Part shown: one piece after another, positions 27,888-37,139 of the stretch
Position numbering within the stretch: the first letter of the stretch is position 1
Layout: every line of letters begins with the position of its first letter
Notes under the pieces: generated by a model
Database searches by the model: none
Seen by the model: only the letters and a program-made list of their open reading frames with translations
What the model was told of the DNA's origin: nothing
Source of the DNA: Arachidicoccus rhizosphaerae
GTDB lineage: Bacteria > Bacteroidota > Bacteroidia > Chitinophagales > Chitinophagaceae
DNA length: 64,000 nucleotides
NCBI RefSeq assembly: GCF_900107765.1
Contig: NZ_FNQY01000003.1
Span: 62,001 to 126,000, forward strand
Direction of reading: 5' to 3'
Made by a program: the position numbers and the translations under genes

Positions 27888-30224
27888 ATGTCTAAACTCT
27901 TATATCCTGCCAAATCAACTAAAAAAAAGCCTTTTCTCCAACTAGCAAATTGTTTTTTACTGGCTGGAGCAATGTTAGGCCATATCCCCGTTATTAAAGG
28001 ACAAAATAAACCCCTGGTTGACTATGTCAATACATTACAGGGTACAAATTCCTCATTCGAATTAACGCACGGCAATACTTATCCCACAACTGCACTTCCA
28101 TTTGGCATGCATACCTGGACCCCGCAAACAGGCCCTAACGGAGACGGCTGGAAATACCAGTATACCAAAAATACTATCCGTGGATTCCAACAGGCTCATC
28201 AGTGTAGTTCCTGGACCAACGATTATGCCGTCTTTTCCTTTATGCCGGTAATTGACTCGCTGGTGGTTAATGAAAATAGTCGAGCCACCCAATTTAGTCA
28301 TGACAACGAAATAGCTCATCCTGATTATTACAAGGTAACATTCGATAACAAAATTACCACAGAAATATCACCCACTACCAGGGGAGCCCATTTAAGATTC
28401 AGCTTTCCAAAAGGACATCCCGCCTACCTTATACTTGATGGTTACACAGGCTTAAGCGAGGTCAAGATTGACCCCGATGGAAGAACAATCACTGGATTCG
28501 TTAATAATGGTCGCGGCTTCCAAAAGGGATGGAAAAGTTTCTTTGTCGCCCATTTGGATCAACCCATTATTAGTTACGGCACTTGGGAGAATAAAGAAAA
28601 TCAAAAATCTGCAGGCCAACGACAAGCTGCAGGAAAAGGAGTGGGGGCGTATTTGCAATTTGCTCCCGGAACGACGCTGCAGGTTAAAGTTGCATCCTCC
28701 TATATAAGTCTGGACCAGGCAGCCCTTAACCTAAAAAGAGAATTAGGGGCGGACAAGACCCTTGATGATACACGAAAAAAAGCAGCTGCTATCTGGAACA
28801 AGCACTTAGCGACTATTAGCGTCAAGGGAGGAAGTGAAGAAGATCTGGCCACTTTCTATAGCTGTTATTTTAGAGCGAGTTTATTTTCCAGAAAATTCTA
28901 CGAAATAGACTCATCAGGCAAAGCCTATTATTTTAGCCCATATGATGGACAGATCCATTATGGTTATATATTTACGGATACAGGATTTTGGGACACCTTC
29001 AGGGCACAATTCCCTTTAAATGCGCTACTATATCCGACTCAACAAGGCCGTTATTGTGAAGAATTATTAGAAGCACAAAAACAATGTGGCTGGCTTCCGT
29101 CCTGGTCATTTCCAAATGAGCAAGGAAGCATGGTGGGCAACCACGCGATTTCTCTTTTAGCAGACGCATGGGCAAAAGGCATTCATAGTTTTGATCCTAA
29201 ACAAGCACTCGATGCGTATTATCACGAAGCCAATAATAAAGGCCCTTGGGGGCCAGCCAATGGCAGAGATGGATATCAATATTATAATACCATTGGATAT
29301 GTCCCATACCCAGAGGTCAGAGAAGCCACCGCCAAAACTTTAGAATATGCCTATGACGATTTTTGCGCCTATCAGTTAGCCAAGGCTACAGGACAACATG
29401 AATATGAAAAACTTTTTGCCAGTAAAATATTTAATTACAAGAATGTCTTTAATCCTTTAACTGGATTTATGCAGGGTAAAAACGCAAAAGGAGAGTGGAG
29501 TAAAGATTTTGATCCAATAGAATGGGGCGGACCTTTTACGGAAGGAAATGCGTGGCATTGGGTTTGGTCAGTGTTTCACGACATTAACGGTCTTATTCAA
29601 TTAATTGGCAATGATCAGGCATTTTGCGCAAAATTAGATTCTGTGTTCTCAGTTAAAAATGATGTCAAGGTAGGCACTTATGGTGGAATGATCCACGAGA
29701 TGAAAGAAATGGTGGTTTCTAATATGGGCCAATACGCACATGGCAATCAACCCATCCAACATATGGCTTATTTATATACCTACGCCGGGGAGCCTTGGAA
29801 AACGCAGTTTCATGTCAGAGATATTATGCACAAAATGTATAATAGTACTGAAAACGGCTATCCCGGTGATGAAGACCAAGGTCAGACTTCTTCCTGGTAT
29901 GTTTTAAGCGCTATGGGATTTTATAGTGTTTGTCCAGGAACAGACCAATATGTCCTGGGAAGTCCATTATTTAAAAATACTGTTTTACATCTTGAAAATG
30001 GAAAAACTTTTCAAATTATTGCCAAGAACAACGACAAAGACCATGTGTACATTGCTAAGGCGATGCTCAATGGGAAATTGTTTACCAAGAATTATATTAC
30101 CAACGATCAAATAATGGCAGGAGGTAAACTTGTTTTAGAGATGAGTAACCAGCCAAATATAAACAGGGGGACATCCAATGACGATAAGCCATTTTCTGTT
30201 TCAAAAACAGAAATCATAAAATAA
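27888..30224 (+). CDS. GH92 alpha-1,2-mannosidase-like glycoside hydrolase, secreted
   Basis: 778 residues with an N-terminal signal sequence ending near IKGQ. Hallmarks of GH92 are VDYVNTLQGT at the mature N-terminus, NTYPTTALPFGMHTWTPQT, IRGFQQAHQCS, the central FTDTGFWDTFRAQFP, NEQGSMVGNHAISLLADAWAKG, and the signature GYPGDEDQGQTSSWYVLSAMGFYSVCPG that supplies catalytic acid and calcium-ligand residues. GH92 enzymes are inverting, calcium-dependent exo-mannosidases acting mostly on N-glycans and mannoproteins. The gene precedes the sensor gene by 54 bp, so GH92, kinase and regulator probably form one operon with the sensor responding to the released glycan. Confidence 0.92.
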   Translation: MSKLLYPAKSTKKKPFLQLANCFLLAGAMLGHIPVIKGQNKPLVDYVNTLQGTNSSFELTHGNTYPTTALPFGMHTWTPQTGPNGDGWKYQYTKNTIRGFQQAHQCSSWTNDYAVFSFMPVIDSLVVNENSRATQFSHDNEIAHPDYYKVTFDNKITTEISPTTRGAHLRFSFPKGHPAYLILDGYTGLSEVKIDPDGRTITGFVNNGRGFQKGWKSFFVAHLDQPIISYGTWENKENQKSAGQRQAAGKGVGAYLQFAPGTTLQVKVASSYISLDQAALNLKRELGADKTLDDTRKKAAAIWNKHLATISVKGGSEEDLATFYSCYFRASLFSRKFYEIDSSGKAYYFSPYDGQIHYGYIFTDTGFWDTFRAQFPLNALLYPTQQGRYCEELLEAQKQCGWLPSWSFPNEQGSMVGNHAISLLADAWAKGIHSFDPKQALDAYYHEANNKGPWGPANGRDGYQYYNTIGYVPYPEVREATAKTLEYAYDDFCAYQLAKATGQHEYEKLFASKIFNYKNVFNPLTGFMQGKNAKGEWSKDFDPIEWGGPFTEGNAWHWVWSVFHDINGLIQLIGNDQAFCAKLDSVFSVKNDVKVGTYGGMIHEMKEMVVSNMGQYAHGNQPIQHMAYLYTYAGEPWKTQFHVRDIMHKMYNSTENGYPGDEDQGQTSSWYVLSAMGFYSVCPGTDQYVLGSPLFKNTVLHLENGKTFQIIAKNNDKDHVYIAKAMLNGKLFTKNYITNDQIMAGGKLVLEMSNQPNINRGTSNDDKPFSVSKTEIIK

Positions 30225-30278
30225 ACAAAGCCTGCTATATTTTTAAGACTTTAAGCAAAATTGATTTATAAAAATCGA

Positions 30279-33200
30279 ATGCAGATAAAAAAGAGTAATA
30301 ATATATTTAAAACCCTAGTAAGTTGGTCCTTTCACAAAAGGGCCAACTTACAGGTAAAACCTCAAAAAGGTATATTCTTTTTTTGCCTGTTTTATTTATT
30401 AATTACACTCACATCCGATAAGACTTTCGCACAATCACGTTTATCTAGACCGCTATGGACTCACCAGCTACAGTCAATGAATTTTCGCCATTATGAAACT
30501 GAAGATGGTCTTTCCAATAATACGGTTATTTGTAGCTTGCAGGATCAATTTGGTTTTATGTGGTTTGGAACACCAGATGCATTAAACCGATTTGATGGAA
30601 CTAGTTTTAAAATATTCAGAGGAGATCCTACTCGTCCTCATGGACTTGGGACTGGGGGTATCACCTATTTATTTGAAGACAAATCCGGAAGGTTATGGAT
30701 AGGAACAGGGAAAGGCGGCCTATACTTTTATAATCCGGACATGGATAATTTTTATGCAATCAATGCATTAAAAGATAAATATGTTAGAGCCATTCAACAA
30801 GACGCCAACGGCAGGCTTTGGGTGGTGGCTGGAGGCAGACTTTATACGCTTGAAATACCTCAGGTAAACGAGAACACCTCTTCAGGTCTTGACAGGATAA
30901 CGTCTATTCAACCTACCTGGATACAATATAAAGGATCAGAATTAACTTCTATATCATTGCAAGCCAATGGAACAATATGGCTGGGGAGTATAACAGGTGA
31001 ACTATTTTATGTATTAAAAAACGAAACACAACCTATTGAGGTACCCACAACTCCTGTTGAGGGTAGCTCTATTGAGAAAATTTTAAATGTCGGCACTGAC
31101 AGTTTATTATTAGGCACCTCCAAAAAAGGATTAATTGCATATAATACTTCCCGCCAATCATTCGGTCCATCTTTACTTCATAATACCAATGGAAGCTCTG
31201 ATATTTTTGTCCGGGATATCCTTCAATATAGTCCAGGACAATTTTGGATTACCACAGAAGAAGGGCTTTTTTGTTTTCAAACCGGGAGTGGAGAAGATCA
31301 ACAAAATGTTCAAGTTGCACAAATAAGAAAAGTGTATGGGGATCCCTACAGTCTTTCTGATAATGCGCTCTATTCCATCTGTAAAGATAGGGAAGGAGGT
31401 ATATGGCTTACCAGTTATTTTGGTGGTATAAATTATTTACCCAACAGCCCCATGCAATTCGAAAAATTCTATCCTGGTCCAAGGCATCCTGACTTTACAG
31501 GTAACGTGATCCGTGAAATTACCAAGGACCCTTATGGGCACTTCTGGATTGGTACAGAAGATGCAGGAATTAATAAAGCAGATTTTAAAACCCATCAATT
31601 TAAAAATATTGTCCCTGGTCCTAAAGGACAAGCTGCCCATACTAATATCCATGGAATGCTCAGTGATGGAAATCTGCTATACATCGGCACCTTCGAACAT
31701 GGCATAGATGTAATGGACGTAAGAACGGGAAATTTCACGGATCATTATCATGAAGCTGACCAAAAGGGCCTTTATAGCAATTTCATTAATCTAATTTATA
31801 AGACAACCAAGGATAGCATTATGGTATGTACCTCAAAAGGGTTATACTATTTTAATGCATCTAATAAAAAATTCCAGTTAATAAAGGCTTTGCCCTTCGA
31901 AGAGTTTTATTCAGCTTTAACGGAGGATCAAAACGGAATAATATGGGTAGGCACCCATACCCATGGACTCTATTATCTCGAAAATCAGAGTTGGAAAAGA
32001 CTTAAAATCAATAAAGACGGCAAAGATTTATTGAGATCTACCCGAATTTTATATTTGAAATCAGATAATCTGGGTAGATTATGGGTTTGTACAGAAGACG
32101 GGCTTTTTCGGGTAACTGAAAAGAAAAAAGTTCAGATTTTTGACAGAAATCACGGATTACCCTCTAATACCGTATATACGACCTTAATGGATAGCCTGGA
32201 TAATATCTGGGCTTCCACCTCCAATGGGCTTGTTAAAATATCACCAAATGGCTCAGACATCACGCTTTATAACAAGGCCGATGGTTTGCTTAATAATCAA
32301 TTTAATTATCAATCTGCCTATGCAGACACAGATGGTTATTTTTATTTTGGAAGTTTAAAAGGCCTAATCAGATTCAATCCCTATCGAAAAGTAGAGAATC
32401 AATTTAAACCTCCTTTATATTTAACTGATTTTCATATTTTCAATCAGGAGGTGGTAGTTGATTCTAATAATTCTCCTTTAAAAAGATCCATTACTACGAC
32501 AAACAAAATTGAATTATCCCACAAACAGTCGACATTTAATTTTGATTTTGCAGCTCTTAGCTACAGTGCCCCCAACAATCTCCAATATGCCTATAAAATA
32601 GAAGGGCTGGAGAACAATTGGACGTCTTTAAAAGATGATCGCAGTATTTATTTTACAAATTTATCACCAGGTACTTACAAATTGTCTATCCGATCAACCA
32701 ATAGTTCCGGAGAATGGATGGATAATCAAAAACTTATTGATATTATCATTTTACCGCCATGGTGGCAATCTCATATGGCATATTTTGGGTATAGTTTATT
32801 TCTTTTAGGATTAATATTTCTCGGTATTTCCTACAATAATCGTAGACATCGCATCCAAAACCAGCGTCATATGACTTTATATTCACTCAGAAAAGAAAAA
32901 GAATTATATCAGTCTAAAGTAGACTTCTTCACCCATATAGCACATGAGATTAGGACCCCTCTTACCCTCATAAAGGGCCCAATGGAGCAGATTTTAAAAG
33001 AAAAAGATCATTTACCACATCTAGAAGGCTATATTGATTTAATGCAGCGCAATACCAATAGGTTATTAGCCTTAACAAAAGACTTATTGGATTTTAGAAA
33101 AATAGAATCCAGCATGATTACCTTGAAATTAATGGATTTAGAAATGGGTAACTGGTTAGAAGACTTTATCAAACCCTATCAGGCAGGGGCTCTTGAAAAA

Positions 33201-33590
33201 GAAATACACTTCCTTTATTTACCGCCAATGGGGCTAATAAAGGCAAAGGTTGATGAAGCGGCCATAGCTAAAATCATGAATAATCTGTTGGATAATGCAC
33301 TAAAATATGGAGAACATATCATTATGTTGAGTATAGCTCTTTGCAGTGATAACAAACATTTTATAATCCATCTTAAAAATGACGGTCATTTAGTTCCCGA
33401 AGAAATGCAGCAAAAAATATTTGATCCGTTTTTTAGATGGAATCGAAAGCGACAAATTCAGGGTTCAGGTATTGGACTATTCGTGTCTAAATCATTGGCA
33501 GAACTTCATGGTGGGTCTCTTACTTTCACTATTCAAGATGAAAAATACAACACATTTTCTCTACTGCTACCGCTGCATATAATGCAATAA
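30279..33590 (+). CDS. HTCS-type sensor histidine kinase (two-component propeller, Y_Y_Y, HisKA, HATPase)
   Basis: 1103 residues from the ATG at 30279; a TTG at 30261 is also in frame. A signal/anchor segment near 30-50 is followed by about 12 two-component propeller repeats (GFMWFGTPDALNRFDG, RLWIGTGKGGLY, HFWIGTEDAGI, IIWVGTHTHGLY), a Y_Y_Y domain (about 770-830, NLQYAYKIEGLENNWT), a membrane segment (about 835-855), HisKA with H889 in FFTHIAHEIRTPLTLIKG and a HATPase with NNLLDNALKYG and GSGIGLFVSKSL. Such sensors bind oligosaccharides in the periplasm. The usual C-terminal receiver and AraC domains are absent: a TAA follows LHIMQ, and the next gene, in the same frame 42 bases on, supplies them. 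Confidence 0.93.
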   Translation: MQIKKSNNIFKTLVSWSFHKRANLQVKPQKGIFFFCLFYLLITLTSDKTFAQSRLSRPLWTHQLQSMNFRHYETEDGLSNNTVICSLQDQFGFMWFGTPDALNRFDGTSFKIFRGDPTRPHGLGTGGITYLFEDKSGRLWIGTGKGGLYFYNPDMDNFYAINALKDKYVRAIQQDANGRLWVVAGGRLYTLEIPQVNENTSSGLDRITSIQPTWIQYKGSELTSISLQANGTIWLGSITGELFYVLKNETQPIEVPTTPVEGSSIEKILNVGTDSLLLGTSKKGLIAYNTSRQSFGPSLLHNTNGSSDIFVRDILQYSPGQFWITTEEGLFCFQTGSGEDQQNVQVAQIRKVYGDPYSLSDNALYSICKDREGGIWLTSYFGGINYLPNSPMQFEKFYPGPRHPDFTGNVIREITKDPYGHFWIGTEDAGINKADFKTHQFKNIVPGPKGQAAHTNIHGMLSDGNLLYIGTFEHGIDVMDVRTGNFTDHYHEADQKGLYSNFINLIYKTTKDSIMVCTSKGLYYFNASNKKFQLIKALPFEEFYSALTEDQNGIIWVGTHTHGLYYLENQSWKRLKINKDGKDLLRSTRILYLKSDNLGRLWVCTEDGLFRVTEKKKVQIFDRNHGLPSNTVYTTLMDSLDNIWASTSNGLVKISPNGSDITLYNKADGLLNNQFNYQSAYADTDGYFYFGSLKGLIRFNPYRKVENQFKPPLYLTDFHIFNQEVVVDSNNSPLKRSITTTNKIELSHKQSTFNFDFAALSYSAPNNLQYAYKIEGLENNWTSLKDDRSIYFTNLSPGTYKLSIRSTNSSGEWMDNQKLIDIIILPPWWQSHMAYFGYSLFLLGLIFLGISYNNRRHRIQNQRHMTLYSLRKEKELYQSKVDFFTHIAHEIRTPLTLIKGPMEQILKEKDHLPHLEGYIDLMQRNTNRLLALTKDLLDFRKIESSMITLKLMDLEMGNWLEDFIKPYQAGALEKEIHFLYLPPMGLIKAKVDEAAIAKIMNNLLDNALKYGEHIIMLSIALCSDNKHFIIHLKNDGHLVPEEMQQKIFDPFFRWNRKRQIQGSGIGLFVSKSLAELHGGSLTFTIQDEKYNTFSLLLPLHIMQ

Positions 33591-33632
33591 TCCAGTATCT
33601 TTAAAACCGGTCATGCAAAAATTATTTTAATT

Positions 33633-34424
33633 ATGCCATCCATTCGTCTAGATCAGGACAAACCTGCCATTTTATTGGTAGATGACCAAGAAGATATTTT
33701 ACTATTTTTAAGCAGTCTGCTGCAAAAAAATTACAGAGTCTATACGGCCTACGATGGTAAGGAGGCTTGCGAAATAATGGAGACAAATGGTATCCATTTG
33801 ATTATCAGTGATGTAATGATGCCGGAGATGGATGGATTTGAATTCTGTGAATGGCTAAAATCTAACGATGAATATTCTCATATTCCGCTCATTCTATTAA
33901 CCGCCAAAGATACACTCCAATCTAAAATTGATGGGTTGAAAATAGGAGCGGATGCTTATATAGAAAAACCTTTTTCTGCAGAGCATTTGGAGGCCCAGGT
34001 TTCCAATCTGCTTAAAAACAGAAGCCAATTACAATCTTTTTATACAAAATCCCCGCTTGCACATTTAAATCAGGAAACCATACATAAAACAAGCGATCCG
34101 TTTTTAGAAGAAATTAAGCAAATCATTTATGATAACTTGGATAATCCTCAGTTGGATGTTGTATTTGTAGCGGACCAAATGCATATTAGCCGACCTACTT
34201 TATACAGAAAGATAAAAGGATTATTTAAATTATCTCCAAACGAATTAATTCATTTTTTACGATTAAACAAAGCTGCTGAATTAATTTCTGAAGACCGGTT
34301 TCGGTTAAGTGAAATTGCTGAACAGGTTGGCTATAATTCATTAGGTCAGTTTGGCAGAAATTTCACTAAACAGTTTGACATGACACCTTCTGAATTCTTA
34401 GAGAAAATCCGCCGTTCTAGATAA
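33633..34424 (+). CDS. Response regulator with AraC-type DNA-binding domain
   Basis: 263 residues. The receiver (about 11-130) has the acidic pair D17-D18, phospho-acceptor D60 in LIISDVMMPEMDG and the conserved lysine in YIEKPF. An AraC-type double helix-turn-helix (about 160-260) ends in VGYNSLGQFGRNFTKQFDMTPSEFL. This is the C-terminal half of a hybrid two-component system, encoded as a separate protein 42 bases downstream of the kinase and in the same reading frame. It should accept phosphate from the kinase and activate nearby glycan genes, most likely GH92 and perhaps DUF4965. No usual Shine-Dalgarno is visible before the ATG, as is common in this phylum. Confidence 0.93.
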   Translation: MPSIRLDQDKPAILLVDDQEDILLFLSSLLQKNYRVYTAYDGKEACEIMETNGIHLIISDVMMPEMDGFEFCEWLKSNDEYSHIPLILLTAKDTLQSKIDGLKIGADAYIEKPFSAEHLEAQVSNLLKNRSQLQSFYTKSPLAHLNQETIHKTSDPFLEEIKQIIYDNLDNPQLDVVFVADQMHISRPTLYRKIKGLFKLSPNELIHFLRLNKAAELISEDRFRLSEIAEQVGYNSLGQFGRNFTKQFDMTPSEFLEKIRRSR

Positions 34425-34659
34425 CTCCACTCTATCACCATATATAATTGCTGTCCACCCATCATCAGTATGAATCAAATCTGCAAATTATTGATTCATA
34501 AAAGCCCCTTGTTAGTTTTTAAATTAAACATTTTTGCTAAGAAATCACGCCACTCTAACAAGTGGTTCGGTTTCCTACTTATAAAAAATGAGATTCCAAC
34601 TTATCAGCAAAATTTACATACCATTAATCGGGGTCTTTAAATATGCTGCGTATTTAAAA
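34425..34659. other. Intergenic stretch before the candidate RNA, no gene seen
   Basis: AT-rich sequence after the response regulator. I find no convincing frame, promoter or terminator; the only notable part lies at its right edge, where the structured element begins. Confidence 0.6.
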
Positions 34660-34809
34660 TAATTAAACTTTTTTGGGTTTACGTGTAGTGAAGACCTCTT
34701 TAGGGCCTTGTCTGACTTACCAACAGGCAGGGCCACAGAGGGAAAATACCATAACTTAATTACGAACCACCAATAAAACCGCACCTATAAGCCAATATGT
34801 GCGGTTTTT
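34660..34809 (+). ncRNA. Candidate structured RNA (possibly 6S-like) with terminator
   Basis: A GC-rich interrupted hairpin stands out in an AT-rich gap: CCTCT (34695-34699) pairs with AGAGG (34737-34741), then an 11-bp stem joins 34704-34714 (starting GGCC) to 34724-34734 (ending GGCC) with two G-U pairs and a 9-nt loop. Outer A/U segments TAATTAA (34660-34666) and TTAATTA (34756-34762) can close a large bubble. A rho-independent terminator (34775-34809) follows. A long hairpin, an open bubble and an A/U closing stem is the general plan of 6S RNA; Rfam has Bacteroidota 6S-type families. No reading frame explains it. The identity is unproven. Confidence 0.4.
34775..34809 (+). terminator. Rho-independent terminator
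   Basis: AAAACCGCAC (34775-34784) pairs with GTGCGGTTTT (34799-34808), a perfect 10-bp stem with a T run. It lies 350 bp beyond the last coding stop and 80 bp before the next gene, so it ends a transcript other than a coding one or a long 3' UTR. Confidence 0.8.
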
Positions 34810-34853
34810 AAATAATTTTTTATTCAGAAAGACTCATAATAACAAACAATCGT

Positions 34854-34861
34854 TATCTTTG
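34854..34861 (+). promoter_or_regulatory. -7 promoter element before the CoA-transferase genes
   Basis: TATCTTTG matches TAnnTTTG and lies 28 bp before the scoA ATG. No good TTTG is seen at the expected upstream distance. Confidence 0.35.
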
Positions 34862-34889
34862 TTATAGAAAAATAAAATGAGTCAACCCA

Positions 34890-35582
34890 ATGGATAAATC
34901 CTTTCATAATGCTCAGGCTGCTATTTACGATATAAATGATGGTGACACAATTATGCTTGGCGGATTCGGGCTTTGTGGCATACCAGAATGCTCCATTAAT
35001 TACCTGGTTGAATCCGGTGTCAAAAACCTGACCTGCATATCTAATAATGCAGGGGTGGATGATTTTGGACTAGGACTATTATTAAAGTCCAGGCAGGTAA
35101 AAAAAATGATGAGCAGTTATGTGGGTGAAAATGCTGAATTTGAGCGCCAATTACTTTCAGGAGAGCTGGAAGTAGACCTAATTCCTCAGGGAACCTTGGT
35201 AACCAGAATTCAAATGGCAGCAATGGGAATACCAGCCTTTTTTACCAGAGCAGGTATTGGTACTGAGGTAGCAGAAGGTAAAGAAGTCCGGAATTTTAAT
35301 GGCAAAGATTATTTAATGGAATATGCACTTCATGCCAGGTTTGCGTTTGTCAAGGCATGGAAAGGAGATACCATGGGAAATTTAATATTTAGAAAAACTA
35401 CCCGCAATTTTTCCATGGCGATGGCGAAAGCTGCCGATATTACTATAGCGGAAGTAGAACATTTAGTAGCTCCAGGGCAATTAGATCCCGATGAAATTCA
35501 TGTAGCAGGCGTTTATGTGCACCGAATATTTCAAGGTAACAATTATATCAAACGAATTGAAAAAATAACCACGAGTAACTAA
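34890..35582 (+). CDS. scoA: 3-oxoacid CoA-transferase subunit A
   Basis: 230 residues, the normal alpha-subunit length. It shows the family start (DINDGDTIMLGGFGLCGIPE), NLTCISNNAGVDDFGLGLLL, the KKMMSSYVGENAEFERQ segment and GTLVTRIQMAAMGIPAFFTRAGIGTEVAEGKE. With subunit B it transfers CoA from succinyl-CoA to acetoacetate (or a related 3-oxoacid) in ketone-body and branched-chain amino acid catabolism. Partner gene follows after 68 bp. A six-codon frame (ATG at 34877) overlaps the start, its TAA falling just inside the scoA start codon region; it may couple translation or be chance. Confidence 0.93.
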   Translation: MDKSFHNAQAAIYDINDGDTIMLGGFGLCGIPECSINYLVESGVKNLTCISNNAGVDDFGLGLLLKSRQVKKMMSSYVGENAEFERQLLSGELEVDLIPQGTLVTRIQMAAMGIPAFFTRAGIGTEVAEGKEVRNFNGKDYLMEYALHARFAFVKAWKGDTMGNLIFRKTTRNFSMAMAKAADITIAEVEHLVAPGQLDPDEIHVAGVYVHRIFQGNNYIKRIEKITTSN

Positions 35583-35650
35583 ACAGCAACATTATTTGAT
35601 TTTCTGTTTGGATAATTGGAGTAGAAAAATTCTCTTAATAATCGATTAAA

Positions 35651-36313
35651 ATGGCTTTAGATAAACAACAAATTGCAATGCGCATCGCCAAAGAACTTCA
35701 GGACGGCATGTATGTTAACCTGGGTATCGGCATTCCTACTTTAGTTGCTAACTATATACCAGATGGGATGACGATAGTATTGCAAAGTGAGAATGGAATG
35801 CTCGGAATTGGTCCATATCCTACCAAAGAAGAGGTAGATGCCGATCTTATTAATGCTGGCAAGGAAACAGTTACCCTTATTCCAGGAGGAGCATTTTTTG
35901 ACAGTGCAGAGAGTTTTGGAATGATCCGAGCAGGAAAAATTGACCTGACCGTACTAGGCGCTATGGAAGTCAGCGAAAAAGGGGATATCGCCAACTGGAA
36001 AATTCCTGGGAAAATGGTTAAAGGCATGGGAGGTGCCATGGATCTTGTCGCTAGCTGTGACAACATTATTGTGGCTATGCAACACACGAATAAAGCTGGT
36101 GAAAGTAAACTATTACCAACTTGCACCTTACCGCTTACAGGCATAAAATGTGTTCGTAGGATAGTTACAGATTTGGCAGTTCTTGATGTAACAGAAGATG
36201 GTTTTTTATTATTGGAGCGCGCACCCGGCGTTTCAGTTGAAGAAATACAGCTAAAAACTGCAGGTAAATTAAAGCTGGCAGCCGCAGATATACCGGAAAT
36301 GCAGTTCTCTTAA
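35651..36313 (+). CDS. scoB: 3-oxoacid CoA-transferase subunit B
   Basis: 220 residues. It contains the beta-subunit signature [20 protein letters not shown] and the catalytic glutamate in [14 protein letters not shown], then [65 protein letters not shown] as conserved blocks. The glutamate forms the enzyme-CoA thioester during transfer. Same operon as subunit A. A hairpin between this gene and the convergent TPR gene ends both transcripts. Identity is firm at family level; the exact acyl substrate (acetoacetate or 3-oxoadipate) is not settled by sequence alone. Confidence 0.93.
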   Translation: MALDKQQIAMRIAKELQDGMYVNLGIGIPTLVANYIPDGMTIVLQSENGMLGIGPYPTKEEVDADLINAGKETVTLIPGGAFFDSAESFGMIRAGKIDLTVLGAMEVSEKGDIANWKIPGKMVKGMGGAMDLVASCDNIIVAMQHTNKAGESKLLPTCTLPLTGIKCVRRIVTDLAVLDVTEDGFLLLERAPGVSVEEIQLKTAGKLKLAAADIPEMQFS

Positions 36314-36357
36314 AATGTCGAAAGCCGCAACCGCGATTGTAATAACGTATAACTAAC

Positions 36358-36392
36358 AATGGAGGCTTCCCTTACAAGGAAAGGCCTCCATT
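36358..36392. terminator. Bidirectional terminator hairpin between scoB and the Bat pair
   Basis: AATGGAGGCTTCC (36358-36370) pairs with GGAAAGGCCTCCATT (36378-36392) with a small bulge, followed by T-rich sequence, between convergent genes. Confidence 0.65.
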
Positions 36393-36458
36393 TCAATTTA
36401 TTGCTAGTTTTATTTCATCCCATTATCTGAAATGTAATAACCCATATATTATCATCCG

Positions 36459-37139
36459 TTACCAATCTTCACCATTAGCAGGCGGTGCACCGTTTTTCTT
36501 TTGAAGTTTTTTTCGTGTCTCCTTTTCTTGATTTCGTAACGCCTGTAGCAACTTATCGGCCTGTTCCTTGGTCATTTTTTGGGACTGATTTTGTTGTTGC
36601 TGTTGTTTTTTTTGCTGGTCCTGCTTATTTTGCTGATCCTGCTTGTTTTTTTGATCCTGCTTTTGATCCTTATTTTGTTTCTGTTGGTTCTTATTTTGTT
36701 GTTGCTGTTTTTTTAACTCGTTTAGCGCTTTTTGCAAGTTTTCCCGGGCGTTACTATCTTCCGGGGTATTTAATAAGGTCTTTTTAAATGCATCTACAGC
36801 TTCCTGGTATTTTTTATTTTTTGCAAGCGTTACCCCTTTATCATAGTTCAAACGAGCTTCCAATGCCTGATTATTTTTATTGGCCTTTATCGCCTCATCG
36901 AAATTTTTAACGGACTGATCGGCCACCTTTAGTTTACTTTGAGCAATGGCTAAATTAATACGAGCGACATTATTGGCAGGATTAACTTTCAGCGCTTTTT
37001 CATAATTTGAAACTGCGGATTTCAAATCACCTGCTTTATAGGCCTTATTGCCAAAATATACATCGCGATCACCTTTTTTTTGTGAAAAGGCGGAAGAACC
37101 CATTAAGAGGCATAATCCTATTAATAAAAATTTTTTCAA
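36459..37139 (-). CDS. batC: TPR protein of the Bat locus (BatC-like), secreted
   Basis: 226 residues from a TTG start (CAA at 37137-37139 on the plus strand) that overlaps the BatB stop in TTGA; the only ATG downstream would destroy the signal peptide (MKKFLLIGLCLLMGSSAFSQ). Two to three TPR motifs follow (DVYFGNKAYKAGDLKSAVSNYEKAL, LNYDKGVTLAKNKKYQEAVDAF). A long Gln/Lys/Asn/Asp low-complexity tract (about 142-188) precedes a helical tail with MTKEQADKLLQALRNQEKETRKK, as in BatC/E proteins. Bat proteins contribute to stress tolerance and envelope function in Bacteroidota and Leptospira, though their mechanism is not settled. The low-complexity tract is encoded by degenerate repeats with a unit of about 18 bp. 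Confidence 0.82.
   Translation of the reverse strand: MKKFLLIGLCLLMGSSAFSQKKGDRDVYFGNKAYKAGDLKSAVSNYEKALKVNPANNVARINLAIAQSKLKVADQSVKNFDEAIKANKNNQALEARLNYDKGVTLAKNKKYQEAVDAFKKTLLNTPEDSNARENLQKALNELKKQQQQNKNQQKQNKDQKQDQKNKQDQQNKQDQQKKQQQQQNQSQKMTKEQADKLLQALRNQEKETRKKLQKKNGAPPANGEDW

Noticed and set aside
35752-36144. 130-codon minus-strand frame within scoB
   Set aside because: Shadow of a highly conserved gene; no independent motif or promoter.
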